Notes under the pieces: model-generated | Seen by the model: the letters and a program-made list of their open reading frames with translations, nothing else | Database searches by the model: none | Told to the model about the DNA's origin: nothing | Source of the DNA: CAWIVH01 sp963839475 | GTDB lineage: Bacteria > Acidobacteriota > UBA6911 | Reading direction: 5' to 3' | Length of the DNA: 64,000 bases | Assembly (NCBI GenBank): GCA_963839475.1 | Contig: CAWIVH010000017.1 | Span: 186,001 to 250,000 of the forward strand | Shown here: piece after piece, positions 20,930 through 30,646 of the stretch | How the letters are laid out: the number at the start of each line of letters is the position of its first letter | How positions within the stretch are numbered: the stretch's first letter is position 1 | Translations under genes and position numbers: made by a program

Positions 20930-22150
20930 TCAATCGAAGAACACTTTTACGAATTGCAGCTTGCCGCAGCGGAGGATGAACTGAGTCATCCCGGAAGGTA
21001 CACCCGCCGTAACTTCGGTCACCTTGGCGCCGTTCATTGAAACCGCTCCCGCCTTGATCATGCGGCGCGCCTCGCTCTTGGAAGCCACCATGTTGGCGCG
21101 CACCAGAAGTTCCACAACATCGGGGACTCCCTCCTGGCCCTCCCATCGGAACTCGCGCATCTGCTCCGGTGCTTCATGCCGTTGATGCACCCGCGAAAAG
21201 TGCTCCGCGGCCTGCGCCGCTGCATCCTTTCCGTGGAAATCGGCCACGATCCGTGCAGCCAGTTCTGCTTTCAATCGCATGGGGTGCAGCTGGCCGGCTG
21301 TTACCTCTTCCCTGTTCTGACGGATCTCGGCCTCCGGCTTGTCGGTCAGCAGCTCCCAATAGCGGAACATGAGGGAGTCGGAAATGGACATGACCTTCCC
21401 GTAGATCGATTCCGGCGGCTCGGTAAACCCGATATAGTTGCCCAGCGATTTGCTCATTTTCTCGACACCGTCCAGCCCCTCGAGAAGCGGAGTCGTTAAA
21501 ATCACCTGCGCTTCCAGGCCATATTCGCGCATGATATCCCGCCCTACCAGGAGATTGAATTTCTGGTCCGTTCCCCCAAACTCGAAATCGGCAACCAGAG
21601 CGACCGAGTCGTAGGCCTGGGCCAACGGATATAGCAACTCATGCATGGAAATCGGAAGGTTCGATTTCAATCTTTTGGTGAAATCATCCCGCTCGAGCAT
21701 ACGCGCCACCGTATAGCGCGACGCCAAGCGGATCCATTCGGGCGATGTCAAATTGCCCAGCCAGCGGCTGTTGAAGTCGATCACCGTGCTCTTCTCGTCC
21801 AATATCCTGAAGACCTGGTTTTTAAAGGTTTCAGCGTTCGCCTGGATTTCCTCGGGACTGAGCGGCGGACGCGTTTTGGACCGGCCGGTGGGATCCCCGA
21901 TCGACGCCGTAAAATCCCCGATCAGGAACACCACCGTGTGGCCGAGATCCTGAAAGTGTTTCATCTTCCGCAGGAGGACTGCGTGTCCCAGGTGCAGATC
22001 CGGAGCCGTGGGATCGAATCCGACTTTGACCTTGAGCGGCACGCCGGTGCGCAGGGATTTTTCAAATTTGGCCAGCGCTTCTTCCTCGCTGATGATTTCC
22101 ACCGCCCCGCGGCGCATGTATTCCAGTTGTTCCCGGGCTTCCCTCATCAT
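20930..22150 (-). CDS. tyrS: Tyrosyl-tRNA synthetase
   Basis: A 406-residue class I synthetase charging tRNA-Tyr in the cytosol. The ATP motif is His53-LG-His56 (HIGH type), the second signature is KMSKS in VEKMSKSLGN (~residue 233), and an S4 RNA-binding domain forms the C-terminus (from ~340). The length and GDFTASIGDPTGR block fit the TyrZ-like bacterial clade. Its start overlaps the purN stop by 4 bp (ATGA), so it is coupled to the purine genes upstream. Confidence 0.95.
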   Translation of the reverse strand: MMREAREQLEYMRRGAVEIISEEEALAKFEKSLRTGVPLKVKVGFDPTAPDLHLGHAVLLRKMKHFQDLGHTVVFLIGDFTASIGDPTGRSKTRPPLSPEEIQANAETFKNQVFRILDEKSTVIDFNSRWLGNLTSPEWIRLASRYTVARMLERDDFTKRLKSNLPISMHELLYPLAQAYDSVALVADFEFGGTDQKFNLLVGRDIMREYGLEAQVILTTPLLEGLDGVEKMSKSLGNYIGFTEPPESIYGKVMSISDSLMFRYWELLTDKPEAEIRQNREEVTAGQLHPMRLKAELAARIVADFHGKDAAAQAAEHFSRVHQRHEAPEQMREFRWEGQEGVPDVVELLVRANMVASKSEARRMIKAGAVSMNGAKVTEVTAGVPSGMTQFILRCGKLQFVKVFFD

Positions 22151-22737
22151 ATTGGATATCCAGCCTCAAATCGGTTTAGCATGAATTTGATCGCCTGCCA
22201 GTACAGTTTGTGCTCTTCCTGCAAAATGCGCGCCGACAAGGTATCTTCGGTATCATCATCCTGCACTTCAACGGCCTTCTGCAGCAGGATCGGCCCAGTG
22301 TCCACACCCTCATCCACAATGTGCACGGTGCAGCCCGTGACTTTCACCCCATAATCCAGTGCCTGCTTCTGGGCATGGAGACCTGGAAATGCCGGCAGAA
22401 GCGCAGGATGGATATTCAGGACCCGGCGCGGGAAGGTTCTCAGAAACTCAGGTGTCAGGATCCTCATGAAGCCGGCAAGGCAGATAAGCGCCGGATCTTC
22501 CGGCCGGAGAGCCTCAACCAGCATCCGATCATAAGCCGGGCGCTCCATTCCCTTGGAAGGCAGGCATTTTGTCGTGAGCCCGAATTCCCGGGCCTTCTCC
22601 AGCCCCGGCGCGCCGGCAACATTGCTGATCACACAACAGATCTCGGCATCCAGATCTCCGCGGCGGATGGCGTCATGAATCGCCACGAAGTTGGAGCCTC
22701 GTCCCGAAAGGAGAATGGCCAGTCTTTTGTTTTTCAT
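22147..22737 (-). CDS. purN: Phosphoribosylglycinamide formyltransferase
   Basis: A 196-residue enzyme using 10-formyl-THF to formylate GAR in purine synthesis. Visible motifs: LLSGRGSNF at the start, the catalytic NIHPALLPAFPG segment (His in HPALLP) and EGVDTGPIL with the conserved Asp. The ATG at 22737 matches the family start (MKNKRLAILLSG); a GTG at 22764 would add nine residues and cannot be excluded. It lies in purF-purM-purN-tyrS order on the minus strand. Confidence 0.93.
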   Translation of the reverse strand: MKNKRLAILLSGRGSNFVAIHDAIRRGDLDAEICCVISNVAGAPGLEKAREFGLTTKCLPSKGMERPAYDRMLVEALRPEDPALICLAGFMRILTPEFLRTFPRRVLNIHPALLPAFPGLHAQKQALDYGVKVTGCTVHIVDEGVDTGPILLQKAVEVQDDDTEDTLSARILQEEHKLYWQAIKFMLNRFEAGYPI

Positions 22738-22853
22738 GTCAGCACCGGTACAAGTTGATTTCACTCAGTAATCGCAGGCGCCGGATCAGGACCAATCTGC
22801 CCGCGCTTATATGTCCCGATTTTCCGCCTGGCCTGCCGGTTTCCACGGAGGTC

Positions 22854-23900
22854 TTAGGAGTAGGCTACGGTCCGCTGTCCGGGAATAATTGACCCGATCT
22901 CGTAGCAGGCCTGGCCGCGGGAAGAAAAATGATTCATGGCGGCATCGAGGTTTTCGGGGGCAACTACCAGGATCATCCCGATTCCCATGTTGAAGGTGCG
23001 AAGCATTTCGGCTTCCTCCACACGACCTGCCTCCGCGAGGAATTTGAACACAGGGAGCACGGGCCATGAGCCGAGGCGGATCGAAGCCGCGCGCCCCTCC
23101 GGCAGAATCCGGGGCAGATTATCGGTGATTCCTCCACCGGTAATATGCGCCAGACCTTTGAGGATGCCCGAGTCGAGCAGCGGTTCGATGTCACGGTAAT
23201 AGCTGTGGTGCGGCGCCAGCAACACATCGGCCACCGACTGGCCGGTTCCTGGCATAGGATCCGTCGCCTTCAATTCGAGCCTGTCAAAACAGATGCGCCG
23301 CGCCAGAGAATAGCCGTTCGTATGCAGTCCCACGGAGGGAAGCCCGAGAACATGATCGCCCGGCCTGATGGAAGAGCCATCGATGACCTTTGCGCGATCC
23401 ACCACACCTACGATAAAACCAGCAAGGTCGTACTCTCCCGGCGAATAGAAATCCGGCATTTCTGCAGTTTCCCCGCCGACCAGGGCACAACCGGTCTCCC
23501 GGCAGCCTCGGGCCAGACCTTCAACCACATGCTCGACCACACCGGGCTCCAGGCGTCCGCAGGCGATATAGTCAAGAAAGAAAAGTGGACGGGCTCCCTG
23601 GACCAGGATGTCCGAGACGCAGTGCGATACCAGGTCGTATCCAACCGTATTGTGAATCCCGGTCATGAATGCCAGTTTGAGTTTCGTGCCCACGCCATCG
23701 CAGCTCGAAACCAGCAGCGGCTCTTTGTAACCGCCGGCATCAAGGCGGAACATCGATCCGAAGCTGCCGATTTCACTCAGCACAGCCGGGGAAAAAGTGG
23801 AGCTCGCAAGTTTTCGTATGCGCTGCTTCGCTTCGGTTGCGGCGTCGATGTCGACTCCGGAGGCCGCATAAGTCATGCTTTTCAACTCGGGATTATTCAT
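22854..23900 (-). CDS. purM: Phosphoribosylformylglycinamidine cyclo-ligase
   Basis: A ~348-residue AIR synthetase, ATP-dependent ring closure of FGAM. Family motifs: the N-terminal YAASGVDIDA, VSSCDGVGTKLK, VGGETAEMPDFY and the C-terminal HITGGGITDNLPR glycine-rich loop. Start is uncertain: Met at 23876 (MTYAASG) and 23900 (MNNPEL) both fit the family, and an ATG at 24005 extends it further; none has a strong ribosome-binding site. A much longer frame runs into purF and is not real. About 130 bases separate the chosen start from the purF stop. Confidence 0.92.
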   Translation of the reverse strand: MNNPELKSMTYAASGVDIDAATEAKQRIRKLASSTFSPAVLSEIGSFGSMFRLDAGGYKEPLLVSSCDGVGTKLKLAFMTGIHNTVGYDLVSHCVSDILVQGARPLFFLDYIACGRLEPGVVEHVVEGLARGCRETGCALVGGETAEMPDFYSPGEYDLAGFIVGVVDRAKVIDGSSIRPGDHVLGLPSVGLHTNGYSLARRICFDRLELKATDPMPGTGQSVADVLLAPHHSYYRDIEPLLDSGILKGLAHITGGGITDNLPRILPEGRAASIRLGSWPVLPVFKFLAEAGRVEEAEMLRTFNMGIGMILVVAPENLDAAMNHFSSRGQACYEIGSIIPGQRTVAYS

Positions 23901-24027
23901 GTCTTTCGCCCATTCCATCAGGGGAATGCCCGCCGGCCCACATGCATCTCCCAACAGCGCACGCGCGTGAAAGCCGGACTCGTTCACTCCTTCTTCTTTT
24001 TGCATCGCTCCCGGCGGGAACGTGCGA

Positions 24028-25458
24028 CTAATCGCGTCCCGGAGAAATAATTTGGATGAGGCTCTTTCCGAAAAGTTCCTTCTGACGCTCTTCGTGCACC
24101 ACTTCCGTCGGGTATTGGTCACTGAAGCAAGCATGGCAATAACGGCCGTCGGCGGCCACCGACTGCAGCAGCGCTTCGAGGCTGAGATAACCGAGCGAGT
24201 CGGCCCCAATGAAGCTGCGGATTTCCTCCACGGTCTTGGTTGAACCGATGAGCTCCCGCTTGGTCGGGGTATCAATCCCGTAGTAGCAGGGGCTGATAAT
24301 AGGAGGCGACGTAATGCGCACGTGAATCTCAGCTGCCCCGGCACTCCGGACTATATGCACTATTTTTTTGCTGGTGGTCCCACGGACCAGAGAATCATCC
24401 ACCAGCACTATCCTTTTGCCGCGCAAGATCTCCCGAACCGGGTTCAGTTTGATTTTCACGCCGAAATTGCGAATCGACTGCCGCGGTTCAATGAAGGTCC
24501 GTCCTACGTAATGATTGCGGATCAGGCCGAACTCCAGCGGAATCCCGCTCTCCTGGGAGTATCCGACGGCGGCCGAAACCCCGGAATCGGGAACCGGTAC
24601 GACTACATCGGCGTTCACGCCATGCTCCCGCGCCAGATATTTTCCGAGCAGGCGACGACTGCTGTGCACGGTGCGGCCGAACACGAGGCTGTCGGGACGG
24701 CTGAAATAAACATGTTCAAAGATGCAGAAAGCCGGCTTCTCCCTGGAAAGCGGAAACTGGGATTCCACAGAATCACCATCGACCTGGAGAACTTCGCCCG
24801 GTTCCACGTCTCGAATATATTCCGCATCAATCAGGTCGAAGGCGCAGGTTTCAGAGGCAAAAACATAACGTCCGGCGACGCGGCCCATGCACAAGGGCCT
24901 GAATCCGTGGGGATCCCGGGCGACAAGCAGGTATTCGGGCGTTTGAACGACCAGCGAATACGCCCCCTGGACGATCCGCAAAGCTTCAATGAACGCCTCC
25001 AGCAGGGTGCGCTTCTTCGATCGCGACATCAGGTGTAACACAACCTCGCTGTCGCTGGTGGTATGGAAGATGGCTCCATCTCTTTCGAGCTCGTGCCGAA
25101 GGTGAGAGGCGTTGGTCAGGTTGCCGTTGTGAGCCAGCGCCAGTGGGCCGCGCCAGCAGTCGGCGAGGATGGGCTGCGCATTGCTGGCGGCGCTCTCTCC
25201 GGCCGTGGCGTAACGCACGTGAGCTATCGCAGATGAACCCTGCAACTGCTCCAGGCGGCTTTCGCTGAAGACCTCGGCGACATGCCCCATACCTTTCTGC
25301 ATGTAAAGTTTCCGGCCATCAGAGCTTACGATGCCCGCAGATTCCTGCCCGCGGTGCTGAAGGGCATAAATGCCGAGATAGGCCAGGCGGGCCGCTTCGG
25401 GATGCGAAACAATGGCAAAAATACCGCACTCTTCGCGCAATTTGTCCCAGGGCATCAT
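24028..25458 (-). CDS. purF: Amidophosphoribosyltransferase, [4Fe-4S] type
   Basis: A 476-residue enzyme for the first committed step of purine synthesis (PRPP + Gln to phosphoribosylamine). The start at MMPWDK gives a short propeptide ending before Cys11 of the ECGIF motif, the N-terminal nucleophile exposed by self-processing in B. subtilis-type PurF. All four Fe-S cysteines of that type are visible: FCIFEH, SPCYYG, and the pair in RYCHACF. The PRPP loop is LVDDSLVRGTT. An AAGGAAGGA site lies upstream of the start. The frame extends to 25560 but that part is not family-like. Confidence 0.95.
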   Translation of the reverse strand: MMPWDKLREECGIFAIVSHPEAARLAYLGIYALQHRGQESAGIVSSDGRKLYMQKGMGHVAEVFSESRLEQLQGSSAIAHVRYATAGESAASNAQPILADCWRGPLALAHNGNLTNASHLRHELERDGAIFHTTSDSEVVLHLMSRSKKRTLLEAFIEALRIVQGAYSLVVQTPEYLLVARDPHGFRPLCMGRVAGRYVFASETCAFDLIDAEYIRDVEPGEVLQVDGDSVESQFPLSREKPAFCIFEHVYFSRPDSLVFGRTVHSSRRLLGKYLAREHGVNADVVVPVPDSGVSAAVGYSQESGIPLEFGLIRNHYVGRTFIEPRQSIRNFGVKIKLNPVREILRGKRIVLVDDSLVRGTTSKKIVHIVRSAGAAEIHVRITSPPIISPCYYGIDTPTKRELIGSTKTVEEIRSFIGADSLGYLSLEALLQSVAADGRYCHACFSDQYPTEVVHEERQKELFGKSLIQIISPGRD

Positions 25459-25773
25459 TTGGGCAGCAGTCCTTCCTTGACATCGGTCATCGATGGAGCC
25501 TGCATTATACACAAACCTGCACATCCTCGGGCAGGGCTCTTTCGCGACCGCAAAATTCATCCGGTGATTCCCGTTTGTTCATCTCCAGGACCTCACTGCA
25601 GCCAAAAAATGAATGAAAAAGTCTGCTCTCAATCGAGGTCCATTAGAAAAATAATTGCATGCGAACTTCAAAACTCATAATCTTGAGTTCGCCTGCCTGC
25701 GGTAAGTTCCCATCGGACCACCGTTTGTCGAGAACCAGTGGGGTGGACAGGCTTTAAACGGGAGATGCCCATC
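25459..25773. promoter_or_regulatory. Divergent control region between purF and the LsrF-like gene
   Basis: 315 bases without a gene. On the minus strand a perfect TATAAT (complement of 25504-25509) lies about 46 bases before purF and is its probable -10 box; a matching -35 box is not evident. No purine-repressor palindrome or riboswitch core was recognised. On the plus side a GGGAG site precedes the LsrF-like ATG at 25774. Confidence 0.45.
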
Positions 25774-26655
25774 ATGGCCGATCTGGAAGGCACCAAAGAA
25801 AACAAGGATTTTTATCTGACAATTCCTGCCCGACAGGAAGCTTTCTTCCTGAAGGGCTCGGCTTCCCTGGATTGGGGAATGCAGAACCGGCTGGGCCGGA
25901 TCTTCAACCGCAATTCCGGCCGAACCGTGATGCTGGCCATTGATCACGGTTACTTCCAGGGTCCTACCACGGGGCTGGAACGGATCGATGTCAACATCGT
26001 GCCTCTGCTTCCTTCGGCCGACGCCCTGATGTTGACCCGAGGTATCCTTCGGACCACCATACCCGCGGCTTTTGGATCCGGAGTTGTGCTTCGCGCAAGC
26101 GGAGGACCGAGTATTCTTAAAGAACTCTCCAATGAGCAGATCGCCGTGGATATGGAAGATGCCATCCGCCTGAACGTGGCTGCCGTCGCGGTTCAGGTAT
26201 ACATAGGGAGTGAGTTCGAGACCCAGACCATTCACAACCTCACGCGGTTGGTGGATATGGGCAACCGCTACGGCATCCCGGTGCTGGGAGTGACGGCCGT
26301 AGGAAAAGAACTCACGCGCGACGCGCGATATTTGAGGCTGGCGTGCCGGATCTGCGCCGAGTTGGGCGCTCACATCGTCAAGACTTATTATGTCGCCGAA
26401 GGATTCGAAACCGTAACAGCCAGCTGCCCCGTTCCACTCGTGATGGCGGGAGGGAAAAAACTTCCCGAGCTGGATGCCCTCAAAATGGCATACCGGGCTG
26501 TGCAGGAAGGGGCCGCGGGAGTGGATATGGGCAGGAACATCTTCCAGTCGGAAGCCCCGACCGCCATGATACAGGCGGTCCGCAAGGTGGTTCACGAAAA
26601 CATGAAACCGGAACACGCTTACGAGCTTTACCAGGCAGCGAAAGCCGGAAAATAG
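25774..26655 (+). CDS. LsrF-like class I aldolase-fold thiolase (DeoC/LacD superfamily)
   Basis: A 293-residue protein very like E. coli LsrF along its whole length: LDWGMQNRLGRIF, AIDHGYFQGPTTGLERID, ASGGPSIL, the Lys-containing IVKTYYVAEGFE (Schiff-base Lys) and GGKKLPE / VDMGRNIFQS phosphate-binding loops. LsrF cleaves phosphorylated autoinducer-2 product to DHAP and acetyl-CoA. No other lsr genes (kinase, transporter, LsrG) are in the window, and the next gene is a sugar-phosphate aldolase fusion, so a role in deoxy-sugar breakdown is equally possible. The start at 25774 has a GGGAG site; upstream Met codons do not. Confidence 0.8.
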   Translation: MADLEGTKENKDFYLTIPARQEAFFLKGSASLDWGMQNRLGRIFNRNSGRTVMLAIDHGYFQGPTTGLERIDVNIVPLLPSADALMLTRGILRTTIPAAFGSGVVLRASGGPSILKELSNEQIAVDMEDAIRLNVAAVAVQVYIGSEFETQTIHNLTRLVDMGNRYGIPVLGVTAVGKELTRDARYLRLACRICAELGAHIVKTYYVAEGFETVTASCPVPLVMAGGKKLPELDALKMAYRAVQEGAAGVDMGRNIFQSEAPTAMIQAVRKVVHENMKPEHAYELYQAAKAGK

Positions 26656-26662
26656 CCGCTTT

Positions 26663-28771
26663 ATGAAAAACCGCTGGTCTGATAAACACGCAAACGAATA
26701 TATCGAGAAGCACGCGGGGCAATATGGGGCTGACCTGGCCCTGCGAGTGTACCTGTCGTCACTCATCGGAGCCGAGGATCGACTCGTTCTTCACGGAGGT
26801 GGCAACAGCTCCGTAAAAACCACCCACACGAATATTTTCGGCGAAGAAATCGCTTCCATACTGGTCAAGGCCTCCGGCCAGAACATGGCTTCGATAGGCC
26901 CCGAGGGATTCACGCGGCTCGACCTTGAATACCTGAAGAAGTTAAGGTCCCTCTCCGACCTACCCGACGAATGCATGCTTAACGAGTTCCATTGCCACGT
27001 CTTCGATGCGCACGCCGCAGCCCCTTCCATCGAAACTCTCGTCCACGTTTTTATCCCGGAAAAATTCATCGATCACACCCACGCCGACGCCATTTTGACC
27101 CTGACCAATCAGGTCGAGGGGAAAAAATGGCTCGCCGAGGCGCTTGGAGAGGATGTCCTTGTCCTGGACTACGTTCCCCCAGGCTTCCGCCTGGCGCAGG
27201 CTGCTGCCGCCCTCTATGAAAGCAATCCCGTCGCCACGGCCATGGTCTGGATGAGGCACGGCCTCTTGACGTGGGGCTCCAGCGCCCGGGAATCGTACGC
27301 TCGGACCATCGAAGCCGTCACGCGAGCCGAGGAGTTTATCGCACGGAAGGCACGGAAAACGATCAGCCTCCCGCCCCAATCTTCTGTGGAGGCCGCTCTT
27401 GGCCGCCTGGCGCGCATTGCTCCGATTGTCCGCGGTCTAATGTCGCAGCCGACCTCGGATCCTGACCATCCCTTTTGTCGAGTTGTTTTGCAGCCGCTGG
27501 TGAATCGGGAGGTCCTCCAATTCGTGGATTCCGAAGGTGCGAAATCGCTGGCGCTGACCGGGCCCTTGACCTCCGATCACCTGATCCGTACCAAATCATT
27601 CCCGCTTTGGATGGATGAACCGGCCTTTGACGATCTTGCGAAACTCCGGGATCAAATTGCCGGAGCGATTCGGGGCTACAGTCAAACGTATGAAAATTAT
27701 CTCGAGCGGTACGCCGATGCCATGCCGACAGGCATCTGCCGGTTCGATTCGCTCCCGCGGATCCTCCTGTTTCCAGGGATGGGAGCCATCTGCTGCGGCA
27801 AAAATGTTCATGAAGCAGGGATAGTGCGGGACATTGCCCAGCACACCATGGCAGTAAAAGCAGCGGCAGCCCAAATGGGAACCTATCTTGGCCTGGATGA
27901 GGAACATCTTTTCGAGATGGAATACAGGGGGTGCCAGCACCTCAAGCTCGGGTCGGGACCGGAACCACCCCTCGGCAGACAGACGGCTCTGATCACAGGC
28001 GCCGCCGGGGCCATCGGATCGGGAATAGCGCAGGAACTTCTCAACAACGGATGCCACGTCGCCCTGACCGATTTGCCCGGGCCCCGTCTGGATGAACTGC
28101 GTCAACAGCTCGCAGAGCAATACGGCGATCGAGTGATGTCCGTATCCCTCGATGTAACCGACGCCGACTCGGTCGCGCGAGCGTTCGAGGCCATCGCCTG
28201 CAATTGGGGCGGAGTGGACCTGGTGATTGCCAATGCCGGCCTGGCCCACGTCGCGCAGTTGACCGAACTGGATATGGAGGCTTTCCGCCGTCTGGAACGA
28301 GTGAATGTGGAGGGCACCCTATCCGTACTCGCCGAAGCAGCGCGCCATTTCAAGATCCAGGGGACGCAGGGCGATATCGTGTTGATTTCCACAAAGAATG
28401 TATTCTTCCCGGGCGCGGGATTCGGCGCCTACAGCGCCACAAAGTCGGCGGCACACCAGCTGGCTCGCATTGCCAGCCTGGAGCTTGCCGGAATAGGAGT
28501 CCGGGTCAACATGGTTTCCCCGGACGCAGTTTTTTCCAACGAGGGGCGCCAATCGGGATTGTGGGCCGAGGTCGGCCCTGCGCGCATGCGTGCCCGCGGC
28601 CTCGATGCTCGCGGCCTCGAGGAATACTATCGGAGCCGGAACCTGCTCAAGGCTCCGGTGACGGCCAGACACGTAGCCAAGGCAGTCCTGTTTTTTGCCA
28701 CACGGCAGACGCCAACCACCGGCGCGACCATACCGGTCGATGGCGGGCTGCCCGATTCGACGCCGCGCTGA
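26663..28771 (+). CDS. Class II aldolase / short-chain dehydrogenase fusion (RhaD-ADH type)
   Basis: A 702-residue bifunctional protein. Residues 1-~420 are a class II aldolase/adducin domain with HGGGNSSVK, the zinc pair in HTHADAI and a third His in MRHGLLTWG. Residues ~435-700 are an SDR domain with TGAAGAIGSG, a YSATK catalytic motif and a closing TTGATIPVDGG. The fusion class is annotated as rhamnulose-1-phosphate aldolase/alcohol dehydrogenase: the aldolase releases DHAP and an aldehyde that the SDR oxidises or reduces. It begins 8 bases after the LsrF-like gene, so the two form an operon. True substrate unknown; no rhamnose kinase or isomerase is nearby. Confidence 0.82.
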   Translation: MKNRWSDKHANEYIEKHAGQYGADLALRVYLSSLIGAEDRLVLHGGGNSSVKTTHTNIFGEEIASILVKASGQNMASIGPEGFTRLDLEYLKKLRSLSDLPDECMLNEFHCHVFDAHAAAPSIETLVHVFIPEKFIDHTHADAILTLTNQVEGKKWLAEALGEDVLVLDYVPPGFRLAQAAAALYESNPVATAMVWMRHGLLTWGSSARESYARTIEAVTRAEEFIARKARKTISLPPQSSVEAALGRLARIAPIVRGLMSQPTSDPDHPFCRVVLQPLVNREVLQFVDSEGAKSLALTGPLTSDHLIRTKSFPLWMDEPAFDDLAKLRDQIAGAIRGYSQTYENYLERYADAMPTGICRFDSLPRILLFPGMGAICCGKNVHEAGIVRDIAQHTMAVKAAAAQMGTYLGLDEEHLFEMEYRGCQHLKLGSGPEPPLGRQTALITGAAGAIGSGIAQELLNNGCHVALTDLPGPRLDELRQQLAEQYGDRVMSVSLDVTDADSVARAFEAIACNWGGVDLVIANAGLAHVAQLTELDMEAFRRLERVNVEGTLSVLAEAARHFKIQGTQGDIVLISTKNVFFPGAGFGAYSATKSAAHQLARIASLELAGIGVRVNMVSPDAVFSNEGRQSGLWAEVGPARMRARGLDARGLEEYYRSRNLLKAPVTARHVAKAVLFFATRQTPTTGATIPVDGGLPDSTPR

Positions 28772-28852
28772 CAAAGCACGCTGTCCGGAAGATGAAAAAC
28801 CGCCGGCGGCACCCGCGGTCCCCGGGTACCCATATTTGGGGAAGGAGCAGTA

Positions 28853-29458
28853 ATGATCGGGCGAATTCGAGGGCAACTGCTTCATAAAAAACCCAATCAG
28901 GTTCTCGTCGATGTCCATGGTGTTGGATACGAGATCCAAATCCCCGTCACGAGCTTTTACGAACTGCCCGAGGAAGGACATGAAGTCTCCCTCAGGATCC
29001 ATACCCACGTTCGCGAAGATGCCCTCATTCTGTTCGGTTTTATCACGCAGAGGGAAAAGGACTTTTTCCTGAAGCTGGTATCCATTAGCGGAATCGGTCC
29101 GAAGCTCGCGATTGCTATCCTTTCGGGAGGGAAAGTGGAGGAATTGGCCCAGGCTGTTTCCGAGGGAAACCTGGCCCGGTTGGTTTCCATCCCGGGAGTG
29201 GGCCGAAAAACTGCGGAAAGGGTGGTGCTGGAGCTAAAGAACCAGATCACCCCCTTCCTCCTGCCGGAACAGGCAGGAGCGGAACGGACTGCGGCTAAAC
29301 CCGATGGCCTTCAGGAAGATATTCTCTCCGCCCTCGTGAACCTTGGATACCCGCGCCCCACGGCGGAAAAGGCCCTCACGGCAGTCATCCGTCTTGGAGA
29401 TTGCGAGCGGACCTTCGAGGAGTTGTTGAGACACACGCTGCGACGGCTCTCCAACTGA
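28853..29458 (+). CDS. ruvA: Holliday junction DNA helicase subunit RuvA
   Basis: A 201-residue protein that binds Holliday junctions as a tetramer and loads RuvB. OB-fold N-terminus (MIGRIRGQLL), two helix-hairpin-helix motifs (SGIGPKLAIAIL and PGVGRKTAERVV) and a C-terminal RuvB-contacting three-helix domain after a linker. A GGAAGGAG site precedes the ATG. ruvB follows after 22 bases; ruvC is not adjacent. Confidence 0.96.
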   Translation: MIGRIRGQLLHKKPNQVLVDVHGVGYEIQIPVTSFYELPEEGHEVSLRIHTHVREDALILFGFITQREKDFFLKLVSISGIGPKLAIAILSGGKVEELAQAVSEGNLARLVSIPGVGRKTAERVVLELKNQITPFLLPEQAGAERTAAKPDGLQEDILSALVNLGYPRPTAEKALTAVIRLGDCERTFEELLRHTLRRLSN

Positions 29459-29480
29459 AAGGATCGCGGGCAGGGAAATT

Positions 29481-30512
29481 ATGTCGGACCATAAATCGGA
29501 AAACACTCTCCTGAGCCCGGTGCCGCGGGCTGATGAGAAATCGTACGAGTTGAGCCTCCGACCGCAAAACCTGCGGCAGTACATCGGTCAGCCCAAGGTA
29601 AAAGAAAACATCGAAATAAGCATCCAGGCAGCCCTGCGGAGACAGGAAGCCCTCGACCATGTTCTGCTCTACGGTCCTCCTGGCCTGGGCAAAACCACGC
29701 TGGCGACGATCCTTGCCAACGAAATGAGCGTCGGGATCAGGACCACGAGCGGACCGATTATCGAAAAGCGCGGAGACCTTGCCGCGATTCTGACAAACCT
29801 GAAGCCGAACGACGTGCTGTTCATCGACGAAATCCACCGCCTCCATCCCGCCATCGAGGAAATTCTGTACCCGGCGATGGAGGACTACTACATCGACATC
29901 ATGATCGGCGAGGGCCCGGGGGCGAGAAGCATCCGTATGCCGCTGCCGCGCTTTACCCTGGTGGGCGCTACCACCCGCGCAGGCCTTCTGACCGCGCCAT
30001 TGCGTGCCCGCTTCGGAATCATTCACCGCCTGGAATTTTATACGCCGGAGGATCTCAAAATCATCGTGAGGCAGTCGGCCGATATTCTTGGCGTTGCGGT
30101 CGACGAAGATGGCGCGCTGGAAATCGCATCCCGATCGAGAGGCACACCACGAATCGCGAATCGCCTTCTCCGGCGAGTGCGGGATTACGCCGAAGTAAAA
30201 GCCGATGGGCGCATCACCCGGGAAATCGCCAAAGACGCACTCTCTATGATGGATGTCGACGTTTTCGGGTTTGACGAAATCGACCGGAAGCTCATGCTCA
30301 CCATCCTCGAGAAATACAACGGCGGACCAGTGGGAGTCGGATCACTCGCTGCGGCCATCAGCGAAGACGAAGACGCCATCGAAGACATTTACGAGCCGTA
30401 CCTCATCCAAATCGGTTTTCTTGACAGGACCCCGCGCGGACGAATGGCGACCAGGCGTGCTTTTGAGCATTTCAAGATCCCGCTCCGCGGCAACCAGAAA
30501 CCGCTCTTCTGA
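29481..30512 (+). CDS. ruvB: Holliday junction branch-migration ATPase RuvB
   Basis: A 343-residue AAA+ motor that drives branch migration with RuvA. The RuvB opening LRPQNLRQYIGQ, Walker A GPPGLGKTTLA, Walker B FIDEIHR, sensor GATTRAGLL and the arginine-rich RGTPRIANRLLRRVRDYA are all present, followed by the winged-helix end (LQIGFLDRTPRGR form). Complete and normal in length. Confidence 0.97.
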   Translation: MSDHKSENTLLSPVPRADEKSYELSLRPQNLRQYIGQPKVKENIEISIQAALRRQEALDHVLLYGPPGLGKTTLATILANEMSVGIRTTSGPIIEKRGDLAAILTNLKPNDVLFIDEIHRLHPAIEEILYPAMEDYYIDIMIGEGPGARSIRMPLPRFTLVGATTRAGLLTAPLRARFGIIHRLEFYTPEDLKIIVRQSADILGVAVDEDGALEIASRSRGTPRIANRLLRRVRDYAEVKADGRITREIAKDALSMMDVDVFGFDEIDRKLMLTILEKYNGGPVGVGSLAAAISEDEDAIEDIYEPYLIQIGFLDRTPRGRMATRRAFEHFKIPLRGNQKPLF

Positions 30513-30646
30513 TTCCTGAACCGCCAAGCCCTAAGAGGCACCAAAATCGAACGGGTCGCGAACGCTGCCACAGATGGGACCTGCCGCAGCCGGATTCTCG
30601 GTGTATACTGTTTTGGCCATAAAAATGGGAATTTTTGCAGGATTTC

